Assembly: GCA_023438115.1 (NCBI GenBank)
Contig: JAEZEB010000001.1
Span: 1 to 29,290 of the forward strand
Direction of reading: 5' to 3'
From: Pseudomonadota bacterium
Lineage (GTDB): Bacteria > Pseudomonadota > Gammaproteobacteria > Burkholderiales > Burkholderiaceae_C
DNA: 29,290 bases
The stretch's first letter is position 1; every line of letters begins with the position of its first letter. Positions 7,507-14,532 of the stretch are shown one piece after another. The notes beneath the pieces are model-generated. The model saw nothing but the letters and a program-made list of their open reading frames with translations. It had not been told where the DNA came from and ran no database searches. Position numbers and translations under genes: made by a program.

Positions 7507-7565
7507 CTTGTCATTGCGGGCTCGACCCGCAATCCATGGATCCCGGCTCAAGGCCGGGATGACAA
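7507..7565. repeat. Double-hairpin intergenic repeat, copy 1 (livG-livH)
   Basis: 59 bases made of two adjacent inverted repeats: ATTGCGGG/CCCGCAAT around a CTCGA loop, and ATCCCGGC/GCCGGGAT around a short TCAAG loop, bounded by CTTGTC at the left and GACAA at the right (themselves complementary ends). Related copies are at 8522-8604 and 11063-11151. The right end abuts the ATG of livH at 7566. This is the shortest copy: it lacks the extra middle segment of the other two. Confidence 0.88.
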
Positions 7566-8498
7566 ATGATGGGCTTCTTCCTCGAAACCCTCCTCGGCGG
7601 CCTGATGACGGGCATGCTGTATTCGCTGGTCGCCCTCGGCTTCGTGCTGATCTTCAAGGCCTCGGGCGTCTTCAACTTCGCGCAGGGCGCCATGGTGCTG
7701 TTCGCGGCGCTGGCGATGGCGCGCTTCGCCGAATGGCTGCCGCGCTGGCTCGGCTTCGAGAGCCTGTTCCTCGCCAACGCGCTCGCCTTCCTGCTCGCGG
7801 GCGCCTGCATGTTCGCGGTGGCCTGGCTGGTGGAGCGCCTCGTGCTGCGCCACCTGGTCAACCAGGCCGAGGCCACGCTGCTGATGGCCACGCTGGGCAT
7901 CACCTACTTCCTCGACGGCCTGGGCCAGACGCTGTTCGGCAGCGACATCTACAAGATCGACGTGGGCATGCCCAAGGAGCCGATGTTCGTGCTGGAGAAG
8001 GCCTTCGAGGGCGGCATCCTGGTGAACCAGGAAGACCTGATCGCCGCCGTGATCGCCGCCGCGCTGGTGGCGCTGCTCACGCTGTTCTTCCAGAAGACGC
8101 GCACCGGCCGCGCGCTGCGCGCCGTGGCCGACGCCCACCAGGCCGCGCAATCCATCGGCATCCCGCTCAACCGCATCTGGGTGATCGTGTGGTGCGTCGC
8201 GGGGGTCGTGGCACTGGTCGCTGGCGTGATCTGGGGCTCCAAGATGGGCGTGCAGTTCTCCCTGGCCACCATCGCGCTGCGCGCGCTGCCGGTGGTGATC
8301 CTCGGCGGCCTCACCTCGGTGCCGGGCGCCATCCTCGGCGGCCTGATCATCGGCGTGGGCGAGAAGCTGTCCGAGGTCTACATCGGTCCCCTGGTGGGCG
8401 GCGGCATCGAGATCTGGTTCGCCTACATGCTGGCGCTGGTGGTGCTGCTGTTCCGGCCGCAGGGGCTGTTCGGCGAAAAGATCATCGATCGGGTATGA
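7566..8498 (+). CDS. livH: Branched-chain-type ABC transporter permease, LivH-like
   Basis: 310 residues. Inner-membrane permease with about eight hydrophobic helices; typical LivH landmarks are ETLLGGLMTGMLYSLVALGFVLIFK at the start, GVFNFAQGAM (the family NFAQG motif), RALRAVADAHQAAQSIGI in the cytoplasmic loop that contacts the ATPases, and RALPVVILGGLTSVPGAILGGLIIG near the end. The upstream codon is TGA (7560-7562), so only ATG 7566 or ATG 7569 can be the start. No free Shine-Dalgarno is present: the bases in front are the repeat hairpin stem plus GACAA. It pairs with LivM to form the membrane channel. Confidence 0.93.
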   Translation: MMGFFLETLLGGLMTGMLYSLVALGFVLIFKASGVFNFAQGAMVLFAALAMARFAEWLPRWLGFESLFLANALAFLLAGACMFAVAWLVERLVLRHLVNQAEATLLMATLGITYFLDGLGQTLFGSDIYKIDVGMPKEPMFVLEKAFEGGILVNQEDLIAAVIAAALVALLTLFFQKTRTGRALRAVADAHQAAQSIGIPLNRIWVIVWCVAGVVALVAGVIWGSKMGVQFSLATIALRALPVVILGGLTSVPGAILGGLIIGVGEKLSEVYIGPLVGGGIEIWFAYMLALVVLLFRPQGLFGEKIIDRV

Positions 8499-8521
8499 GC
8501 ACCTTGCGCACCGCCCTTCCT

Positions 8522-8604
8522 CTTGTCATTGCGGGCTCGACCCGCAATCCAGACGGCGCCGGAGCCCGCGCCGCATGGATCCCGGGTCAAGCCCGGGATG
8601 ACAA
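8522..8604. repeat. Double-hairpin intergenic repeat, copy 2 (livH-livM)
   Basis: 83 bases, equal to copy 1 plus a 24-base insertion at 8551-8574 between the two hairpins. The left stem is identical to copy 1. The right stem reads ATCCCGGG/CCCGGGAT, so the innermost pair differs from copy 1 (C-G there, G-C here) on both sides, keeping the pairing. The inserted segment can itself fold (GGCGC...GCGCC). It lies in the intergenic gap, 26 bases upstream of livM. Confidence 0.88.
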
Positions 8605-8630
8605 GGTTCGTTGAAGCCGGAGACGTCCGC

Positions 8631-9707
8631 ATGCTTTACCGCGAAAACGGCCAGTTCAAGACCAGCTACGCCGCCGACCAGGCGATCTTCCCCATCCTGC
8701 AGGACCGCTGGGGGATGTTGGCGCTGCTGGCCATCGCCTTCGTCGCCGTGCCGCTGCTCGCCAGCGACTACATGTTCAAGGCGATCCTGGTGCCCTTCCT
8801 GATCCTGTCGCTGGCGGCGCTGGGGGTGAACATCCTCGTGGGCTACTGCGGCCAGATCTCGCTGGGTTCGGGCGCCTTCATGGCGGTGGGCGCCTACGCG
8901 GCCTACAACGTGATGATCCGCATCGAGGGCGCGCCGCTGGTGGCGTCCATCCTCGCCGGCGGCTTCTTCGCCACGCTGGTGGGCATCGTCTTCGGCATCC
9001 CCAGCCTGCGCGTGCGCGGCCTGTACCTCGCGGTGGCCACGCTCGCCGCGCAGTTCTTCTGGGACTGGGCCTTCCTGCGCATCAAGTGGTTCACCAACTA
9101 CACGCCCTCGGGCTCGGTGCAGGTCTCCAACCTGAACGCCATGGGCTGGGCCATCGACACGCCGGTGGAGCGCTACCTGTTCTGCCTCGCGTTCCTCGCC
9201 GTCTTCGCGCTGCTCGCCAAGAACCTGGTGCGCGGCGCGATCGGCCGCGAGTGGATGGCCATCCGCGACATGGACGTGGCCGCTGCCGTGATCGGCATCC
9301 GGCCCATGTACGCCAAGCTGTCCGCCTTCGCGGTCAGCTCCTTCATCGTCGGCGTCGCCGGCGCGCTGTGGGGCTTCGTGCACCTGGGCGGCTGGGAGCC
9401 GGCCGCCTTCTCGGTGGACCGCTCCTTCCAGCTCCTCTTCATGGTGATCATCGGCGGGCTGGGCTCGATCATGGGCAGCTTCTTCGGCGCCGCCTTCATC
9501 GTCGTCCTGCCGATCTTCCTCAACCAGTTCCTGCCCGCCGTGGGTTCGCTGGTCGGCGTGCAGATCGGCACCGCCGGCATCGCGCACGCCGAGTTCATGG
9601 TGTTCGGCGCGCTGATCGTCTGGTTCCTCGTCGTCGAGCCGCACGGGCTCGCGCGCCTGTGGTCCGTGGGCAAGCAGAAGCTGAGGCTTTGGCCCTTCCC
9701 GCACTGA
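8631..9707 (+). CDS. livM: Branched-chain-type ABC transporter permease, LivM-like
   Basis: 358 residues from ATG at 8631 with GGAGA about eight bases upstream; the frame is open further left but only through the repeat. After a 25-residue cytoplasmic tail there are about nine to ten hydrophobic helices. LivM landmarks are LAALGVNILVGYCGQISLGSGAFMAVGAYAA (split here by the family GQISLG motif), SLRVRGLYLAVATLAAQF, the ATPase-contact loop GREWMAIRDMDVAAAVIGI, and FMVIIGGLGSIMGSFFGA. It forms the inner-membrane translocation path with LivH. The next gene follows after 28 bases with a good ribosome binding site and no repeat, unlike the other junctions of the transporter. Confidence 0.92.
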   Translation: MLYRENGQFKTSYAADQAIFPILQDRWGMLALLAIAFVAVPLLASDYMFKAILVPFLILSLAALGVNILVGYCGQISLGSGAFMAVGAYAAYNVMIRIEGAPLVASILAGGFFATLVGIVFGIPSLRVRGLYLAVATLAAQFFWDWAFLRIKWFTNYTPSGSVQVSNLNAMGWAIDTPVERYLFCLAFLAVFALLAKNLVRGAIGREWMAIRDMDVAAAVIGIRPMYAKLSAFAVSSFIVGVAGALWGFVHLGGWEPAAFSVDRSFQLLFMVIIGGLGSIMGSFFGAAFIVVLPIFLNQFLPAVGSLVGVQIGTAGIAHAEFMVFGALIVWFLVVEPHGLARLWSVGKQKLRLWPFPH

Positions 9708-9735
9708 CAACCGCCATTTTCACAAGGAGACAAGC

Positions 9736-11055
9736 ATGAAGATGCGTCACGTCGTACTCGCCGCCACCCTGGCGGCCGCCGCGGTCACCGGGGCGTGGGC
9801 CCAGGCCAGGGAGCAGTTCTTCCCGGTGCTGGTGTACCGCACCGGCGCCTATGCGCCCAACGGCATCCCCTTCGCCAACGGGTACGTCGACTACCTCAAG
9901 CTGGTCAACGCCAAGGGCGGCATCAACGGGGTGAAGATCAGCTGGGAGGAATGCGAGACGGCGTACGCCACCGACCGCGGCGTCGAATGCTACGAGCGCC
10001 TGAAGTCCAAGAACGGCGGCGCCACCGTGTTCCAGCCGCTGTCCACCGGCATCACCTTCGCGCTGACCGAGAAGGCGCCGGGCGACAAGGTGCCGCTGAT
10101 CACCGGCGGCTACGGCCGCAGCGACACCACCGACGGCATGGTGTTCAAGTGGAGCTTCCCGCTCACCGGCACCTACTGGGACGCCGCGGACATCCTCGTG
10201 CAGCACGTGGGCAAGCAGCTGGGCGGCCTCGACAAGCTCAAGGGCAAGAAGATCGCGCTCGTCTACCACGACAGCCCCTACGGCAAGGAGCCGATCCCGC
10301 TGCTGCAGGAACGCGCCGCGCAACTGGGCTTCCAGCTGAACCTGCTGCCCGTGGCCCACCCCGGCGTCGAGCAGAAGGCCACCTGGCTGCAGATCCGCCA
10401 GACGCGTCCCGACTACGTGTTCCTCTGGGGCTGGGGCGTGATGAACTCCACCTCGATCAAGGAAGCGATCGCCACGGGCTACCCGCGCGAGAAGATGTAC
10501 GGCGGCTGGTGGTCCGGCGCCGAGCCGGACGTGGTGCCCGCGGGCGAGGGCGCCAAGGGCTACAACGCGCTCGCGCTGCAGCACAGCGCCGACTACGACG
10601 CGCCCGTGGTGAAGGAGATCCTCGCCAAGGTGCACGGCGCCGGCCAGGGCACGGGCCCGAAGGAGGAGGTCGGCCAGGTGATGTACGTGCGCGGCCTCAT
10701 CGCCGCCATGCTGGCCGTCGAAGGCGTGAAGGTGGCGCAGGAGCGCTTCGGCAAGGGCAAGTGGGTCAGCCCCGAGCAGGCGCGCTGGGGCTACGAGAAC
10801 CTGAACCTCACGCAGGCCAAGCTGGACGCGCTGGGCTTCAAGGGCGTGATGCGCCCCATCTCTACCAGCTGCGCCGACCACCGCGGCGCCACCTGGGCCC
10901 GCATCCACACCTGGGACGGCAAGAAGTGGAGCTACAGCTCCGACTGGTACCAGGCCGATGCGTCCATCATCACGCCGATGATCAAGGCGTCGGCGAACAA
11001 GTACGCGCAGGAGAAGAAACTGGAACGCCGCACTCCCGCGGACTGTCAATCGTGA
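9736..11055 (+). CDS. ABC transporter periplasmic substrate-binding protein (Peripla_BP_6, LivK-like)
   Basis: 439 residues from ATG at 9736, preceded by AAGGAGAC. A Sec signal peptide is clear (MKMRHVVLAATLAAAAVTGAWAQA, cleavage near residue 23-24). The mature protein has the bilobed leucine-binding-protein fold pattern: YRTGAYAPNGIPFANGYVDYL at the N-terminus, NAKGGINGVKI, QPLSTGITFAL, KIALVYHDSPYGKEPI at the start of the second lobe, RPDYVFLWGWGVM and VMYVRGLIAAMLAVEGVK. At about 415 mature residues it is longer than amino-acid-binding LivJ/LivK (about 345), more like the proteins of aromatic- or other carboxylic-acid uptake systems. It delivers substrate to LivHM; the ligand is not identifiable by reading. 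Confidence 0.9.
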   Translation: MKMRHVVLAATLAAAAVTGAWAQAREQFFPVLVYRTGAYAPNGIPFANGYVDYLKLVNAKGGINGVKISWEECETAYATDRGVECYERLKSKNGGATVFQPLSTGITFALTEKAPGDKVPLITGGYGRSDTTDGMVFKWSFPLTGTYWDAADILVQHVGKQLGGLDKLKGKKIALVYHDSPYGKEPIPLLQERAAQLGFQLNLLPVAHPGVEQKATWLQIRQTRPDYVFLWGWGVMNSTSIKEAIATGYPREKMYGGWWSGAEPDVVPAGEGAKGYNALALQHSADYDAPVVKEILAKVHGAGQGTGPKEEVGQVMYVRGLIAAMLAVEGVKVAQERFGKGKWVSPEQARWGYENLNLTQAKLDALGFKGVMRPISTSCADHRGATWARIHTWDGKKWSYSSDWYQADASIITPMIKASANKYAQEKKLERRTPADCQS

Positions 11056-11062
11056 GCCCTCT

Positions 11063-11151
11063 CTTGTCATGGCGGGCTTGACCCGCCATCCATGCGGCCG
11101 CCGCGCCTGTGCGGTCGCCGCATGGATCCCGGCTCGAGGCCGGGATGACAA
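11063..11151. repeat. Double-hairpin intergenic repeat, copy 3 (binding protein-livF)
   Basis: 89 bases, equal to copy 1 plus a 30-base insertion at 11092-11121. The left stem is ATGGCGGG/CCCGCCAT, in which a T-A pair of copies 1 and 2 has become G-C on both arms. The right stem matches copy 1, with one loop change (TCGAG for TCAAG). The insertion differs in sequence from that of copy 2 but also folds (ATGCGGC...GCCGCAT). It sits between the binding-protein stop (11055) and livF (11170). Confidence 0.88.
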
Positions 11152-11169
11152 GCCATCGAGCACCCTGCC

Positions 11170-11979
11170 ATGAACACCCCACCCATCGTCCTCAACCTCA
11201 ACGGCATCGAAGTCATCTACAACCACGTGATCCTGGTGCTCAAGGGCGTGTCGCTGCAGGTGCCCGAGGGCGGGATCGTGGCGCTGCTCGGGGGCAATGG
11301 CGCGGGGAAGACGACCACGCTGCGCGCGATCTCCAACCTCCTGGGCGGCGAGCGCGGCGAAGTGACCAAGGGCTCGATCGAGCTGCGCGGCGAGCGGATC
11401 GAGAACCTCACGCCCGCCGACCTCGTGCAGCGCGGCGTGGTGCAGGTGATGGAAGGCCGCCACTGCTTCGCCCACCTCACGATCGAGGAGAACCTGCTCA
11501 CCGGCGCGTACACGCGCAAGAGCAAGGCGGAGATCGCGACCAACCTCGAGAAGGTCTACACCTATTTCCCGCGCCTGAAGCAGCGCCGCACCTCGCAGGC
11601 GGCCTACACTTCCGGCGGCGAGCAGCAGATGTGCGCGATCGGGCGGGCGCTGATGGCCAGTCCCAGCATGGTGCTGCTGGACGAGCCTTCCATGGGACTC
11701 GCGCCGCAGATCGTCGAGGAGGTGTTCGAGATCGTGAAGGACCTCAATGCGCGCGAGCACGTCACCTTCCTGCTGGCCGAACAGAACACCAACATGGCCC
11801 TGAAGTACGCCGACTACGGCTACATCCTCGAGAGCGGCCGCATCGTGATGGACGGGCCGGCCGCGGAGCTGGCCAGCAACGAGGACGTCAAGGAGTTCTA
11901 CCTGGGCGTCGGCGGCGGCCAGCGGAAAAGCTTCCGCGAGGTCAAGAGCTACAAGCGCCGCAAGCGGTGGCTGGCATGA
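11170..11979 (+). CDS. livF: Branched-chain-type ABC transporter ATP-binding protein, LivF-like
   Basis: 269 residues. Walker A is GGNGAGKTT (residues 41-49), with Gly where LivF usually has Pro; the signature is YTSGGEQQM (146-154), with Thr in place of the Leu of LSGG; Walker B MVLLDEP is at 167-173 followed by SMGLAP, the LivF hallmark. The H-loop position is occupied by Gln in LLAEQNTNMAL, normal for LivF proteins. The C-terminal 25 residues are basic (SFREVKSYKRRKRW), an extension beyond the usual 235-residue LivF. It would partner LivG. Start at ATG 11170; a weak GAG lies nine bases upstream, after repeat copy 3. Confidence 0.92.
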   Translation: MNTPPIVLNLNGIEVIYNHVILVLKGVSLQVPEGGIVALLGGNGAGKTTTLRAISNLLGGERGEVTKGSIELRGERIENLTPADLVQRGVVQVMEGRHCFAHLTIEENLLTGAYTRKSKAEIATNLEKVYTYFPRLKQRRTSQAAYTSGGEQQMCAIGRALMASPSMVLLDEPSMGLAPQIVEEVFEIVKDLNAREHVTFLLAEQNTNMALKYADYGYILESGRIVMDGPAAELASNEDVKEFYLGVGGGQRKSFREVKSYKRRKRWLA

Positions 11980-11980
11980 C

Positions 11981-12062
11981 TCCCCCCCGAAGCGCCTGCG
12001 GCGCCTCCCCCTCGAGGGGGCGCCCCCAGCGGCCCGGCGAAGCCGGTTCCGCGGCGGCACTG
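11981..12062. repeat. GC-rich palindromic intergenic repeat of Comamonadaceae type
   Basis: The whole gap between livF and the PaaK-like gene is a compact set of inverted repeats: a perfect 14-bp palindrome CCCCCTCGAGGGGG at 12007-12020 flanked by GGCG/CGCC, then a CCGGC-gaa-GCCGG hairpin at 12034-12046. It is unrelated to the three repeats upstream and occurs once in the window. I recall near-identical stretches between genes in many Comamonadaceae genomes, but this could not be searched here. It has no T-run, so it is not an obvious intrinsic terminator. Confidence 0.6.
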
Positions 12063-12082
12063 GAAAAGGATCGGATCACACG

Positions 12083-13330
12083 ATGAGCGATTTCTACGAC
12101 AGCCTCGAGACGCGCGACCCGACCGAGCGCGAGGCGCAGCTGATGGCGGCGCTGCCCGCGCAGGTGGCGCATGCGCAGCAGGCCACGCGCGCCTTCGGCG
12201 AGATCCTCGCGGGCGTGGACGCCGCGCGCGTCAGCTCGCGCGCCGCGCTCGCGCGCCTGCCGGTCACGCGCAAGAGCGAGCTGTTCGAGCGCCAGAAGGC
12301 GCAGCGCGCGCAGGATCCCTTCGGCGGTTTCTCGGCGCTGGTGCGCGGGCCCGCGATGCCGCGGCTCTTCGCTTCGCCGGGCCCGATCTACGAGCCCGAT
12401 GGCAGCACCCGCGACTACTGGCGCCTCGGCCGCGCGATGTTCGCCGCCGGCTTCCGCAGCGGCGACCTGGTGCACAACGCCTTCAGCTACCACATGACCC
12501 CGGGCGCTTTCCTGATGGAATCGGGTGCGCACGCGATCGGCTGCACCGTGTTCCCCGCCGGCACCGGCCAGACCGAGCAGCAGCTGCAGGCGATCGCCGA
12601 ACTGCAGCCGGTCGCCTATGCCGGCACCCCGAGCTTCCTGCGCATCCTGGTGGAGAAGGCGCAGGAGACGGGCAGCGACATCGCCAGCCTGCGCAAGGGC
12701 CTGGTGGGCGGCGAGGCCTTTCCGCCCAGCCTGCGCGACTGGTTCGCCGCGCGCGGCATCGACGTCTACCAGAGCTACGCCACCGCGGACCTGGGCCTCG
12801 TCGCCTACGAAACCTCCTCGCGCGAAGGCCTGGTGGTCGATGAAGGCGTGATCCTCGAGATCGTGCGGCCCGGCACCGGGGACCCGGTGGAGCCCGGCGA
12901 GGTGGGCGAGGTCGTGGTCACCACCCTCAACCCCGGCTATCCGCTGATCCGTTTCGGCACGGGTGACCTCTCGGCGGTCCTGCCGGGGCAGGACGCGAGC
13001 GGTCGCACCAACACCCGCATCAAGGGCTGGCTGGGGCGCGCCGACCAGACCACCAAGATCCGCGGCATGTTCGTGCATCCGAGCCAGGTGGCGGACGTCG
13101 TGCGCCGCTTCCCGGAGGTGCTCAAGGCGCGCCTGGTGGTCAGCGGCGAGATGGCGAACGACGTCATGACGCTCAAGGTGGAGACGTCCTCCACGGCCCA
13201 GGGGCTGGACGCGCGCATCGGCGAAGCGGTGCGCGACGTGACCAAGCTGCGGGCCGACGTCCAGCTGGTGCAGCCCGGCGCCCTGCCCAACGACGGCAAG
13301 GTGATCGAGGACGCCCGGAGCTACAAGTAA
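12083..13330 (+). CDS. PaaK-like (phenylacetate-CoA ligase family) AMP-binding protein with altered P-loop
   Basis: 415 residues, close to the 430 of phenylacetate-CoA ligases. PaaK-like features are the N-terminal LARLPVTRKSEL segment, the central GGEAFPPSLRDWF (about 209-221), LNPGYPLIRFGTGDLS (RFGTGD at 290-295, the ribose-binding Asp motif), GRADQTTKIRGMFVHPSQV, and a C-terminal LPNDGKVIEDAR with the catalytic-type Lys at 406. However, where PaaK has the ATP-binding SSGTTGKP loop this protein has FASPGPIYEP (96-105), and the adenine-binding YG-SE motif is replaced by YQSYATADLG (229-238). It may therefore be a divergent ligase or a protein with a different role. It closes the ligase-liv cluster; the intervening 103 bases are mostly repeat. 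Confidence 0.82.
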   Translation: MSDFYDSLETRDPTEREAQLMAALPAQVAHAQQATRAFGEILAGVDAARVSSRAALARLPVTRKSELFERQKAQRAQDPFGGFSALVRGPAMPRLFASPGPIYEPDGSTRDYWRLGRAMFAAGFRSGDLVHNAFSYHMTPGAFLMESGAHAIGCTVFPAGTGQTEQQLQAIAELQPVAYAGTPSFLRILVEKAQETGSDIASLRKGLVGGEAFPPSLRDWFAARGIDVYQSYATADLGLVAYETSSREGLVVDEGVILEIVRPGTGDPVEPGEVGEVVVTTLNPGYPLIRFGTGDLSAVLPGQDASGRTNTRIKGWLGRADQTTKIRGMFVHPSQVADVVRRFPEVLKARLVVSGEMANDVMTLKVETSSTAQGLDARIGEAVRDVTKLRADVQLVQPGALPNDGKVIEDARSYK

Positions 13331-13442
13331 ACCAAAACGGTCAGAAAGCTGACGCCGGTCAAGGACCCCCAGACTATCCCGATGGCGGGCGGTCGACGGA
13401 CTCCCTATGATCCCGCGGTCATCAATCCGGGAGCCAAGCCCC

Positions 13443-14426
13443 ATGAACAAGCTGTTGAAAACCCTCCTGCCCGTGGCGCTGGCCGCCGCCGCCTTCGGCG
13501 CCGCCGCCCAGGACTACCCCAGCAAGCCGATCACGATCATCGTTCCGTTCTCCGCCGGCGGCCCGACCGACCGCGTCGCGCGCGACCTGGCCGAAGCCAT
13601 GCGCAAGCCGCTGAACGGCGCCACGCTGCTGGTGGAAAACGTCGCCGGCGCGGGCGGCTCCATCGGCGCGGCCAAGATGGCCCGCGCCAACGCCGACGGC
13701 TACACCCTGCTGGTGCACCACATCGGCATGGCCACGATGCCTTCGCTGCTCAAGAGCCTGCCCTTCTCGGTGGAGAAGGACTTCGAGTTCGTCGGCATGA
13801 TCAACGACGTGCCGATGACGGTGATCTCGCGCCCCGACCTGCCGCCCAACAACTACAAGGAGCTGCTGGGCTGGATCAAGCAGAACAAGGGCAAGATCAA
13901 CCTGGCCAACGCCGGCGTGGGCGCGGCCTCGCACCTGTGCGGCGTGCTGTTCCAGTCCGCCGTCGGCGTCGAGATGACCGAAGTGCCGTACAAGGGCACC
14001 GGCCCGGCCATGACCGACATCATGGGCGGCCAGGTCGACCTGATGTGCGACCAGACGACCAACACCACCGGCCAGATCGAGGCCAAGAAGGTCAAGGCCT
14101 TCGCCGTCACCTCGCCCAAGCGCCTGACCACGCCCGCGCTGAAGGACCTGCCGACGATGCAGGAGATGGGCCACAAGGACTTCAACGTCAGCATCTTCCA
14201 CGGCCTGTACGCGCCCAAGGGCACGCCCGCCGCGGCGCTGAAGAAGCTGAACGACGCGCTGAAGGTCGCCCTGAAGGATCCGGACTTCATCCGCAAGCAG
14301 GAAGGCCTGGGCGCGGTGGTGGTGGACGACAACCGCGTCGAGCCCGCCGAGCACCGCAAGTTCGTCGCCGCCGAGACCGCCAAGTGGGGCGCGGCGCTGA
14401 AGGCGGCGAACGTGCCCGCCAACTGA
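13443..14426 (+). CDS. Bug/TctC-family tripartite tricarboxylate transporter solute-binding protein
   Basis: 327 residues from ATG at 13443, with CGGGAG about 12 bases upstream. A signal peptide (MNKLLKTLLPVALAAAAFGAAAQ) leads into the family opening DYPSKPITIIVPFSAGGPTDRVAR, in which the AGGxxD loop contacts carboxylate ligands. Other family segments are NVAGAGGSIGAAKMARANADGYTLL, KINLANAGVGAASHL, VPYKGTGPAMTDIMGGQVDLM and GLYAPKGTP. Bug proteins are periplasmic receptors for small carboxylates, often without dedicated TctAB permeases nearby, as here. It starts 112 bases after the PaaK-like gene and is closed by a strong terminator, so it may be the last gene of that transcription unit or a separate one. 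Confidence 0.92.
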   Translation: MNKLLKTLLPVALAAAAFGAAAQDYPSKPITIIVPFSAGGPTDRVARDLAEAMRKPLNGATLLVENVAGAGGSIGAAKMARANADGYTLLVHHIGMATMPSLLKSLPFSVEKDFEFVGMINDVPMTVISRPDLPPNNYKELLGWIKQNKGKINLANAGVGAASHLCGVLFQSAVGVEMTEVPYKGTGPAMTDIMGGQVDLMCDQTTNTTGQIEAKKVKAFAVTSPKRLTTPALKDLPTMQEMGHKDFNVSIFHGLYAPKGTPAAALKKLNDALKVALKDPDFIRKQEGLGAVVVDDNRVEPAEHRKFVAAETAKWGAALKAANVPAN

Positions 14427-14452
14427 TGCCGGCATTCGCCTGAGCGACACGA

Positions 14453-14477
14453 GCCGCCCCGATGGGCGGCTTTTTTT
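14453..14477 (+). terminator. Rho-independent terminator
   Basis: A perfect 7-bp stem GCCGCCC/GGGCGGC (14453-14459 and 14464-14470) with a CGAT loop is followed directly by seven T residues (14471-14477). It lies 27 bases after the stop of the first Bug gene and reads in its direction, ending that transcript before the second Bug gene. Confidence 0.92.
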
Positions 14478-14532
14478 CGCGCGGGGATGGCATCATCGCC
14501 CGCACAAGACCACAACCAGAAGGAGACCTCCC

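Noticed and set aside
9595..12060. 821-codon minus-strand frame covering the binding protein and livF
   Set aside because: It crosses two well-supported plus-strand genes and an intergenic repeat and encodes repetitive Ala/Arg/His-rich sequence; an antisense artefact.
13383..13411. TATGAT at 13406-13411 as the -10 of a promoter for the first Bug gene
   Set aside because: The hexamer is good but there is nothing like a -35 element 16-18 bases upstream, and the neighbouring GC-rich sequence gives such matches by chance.
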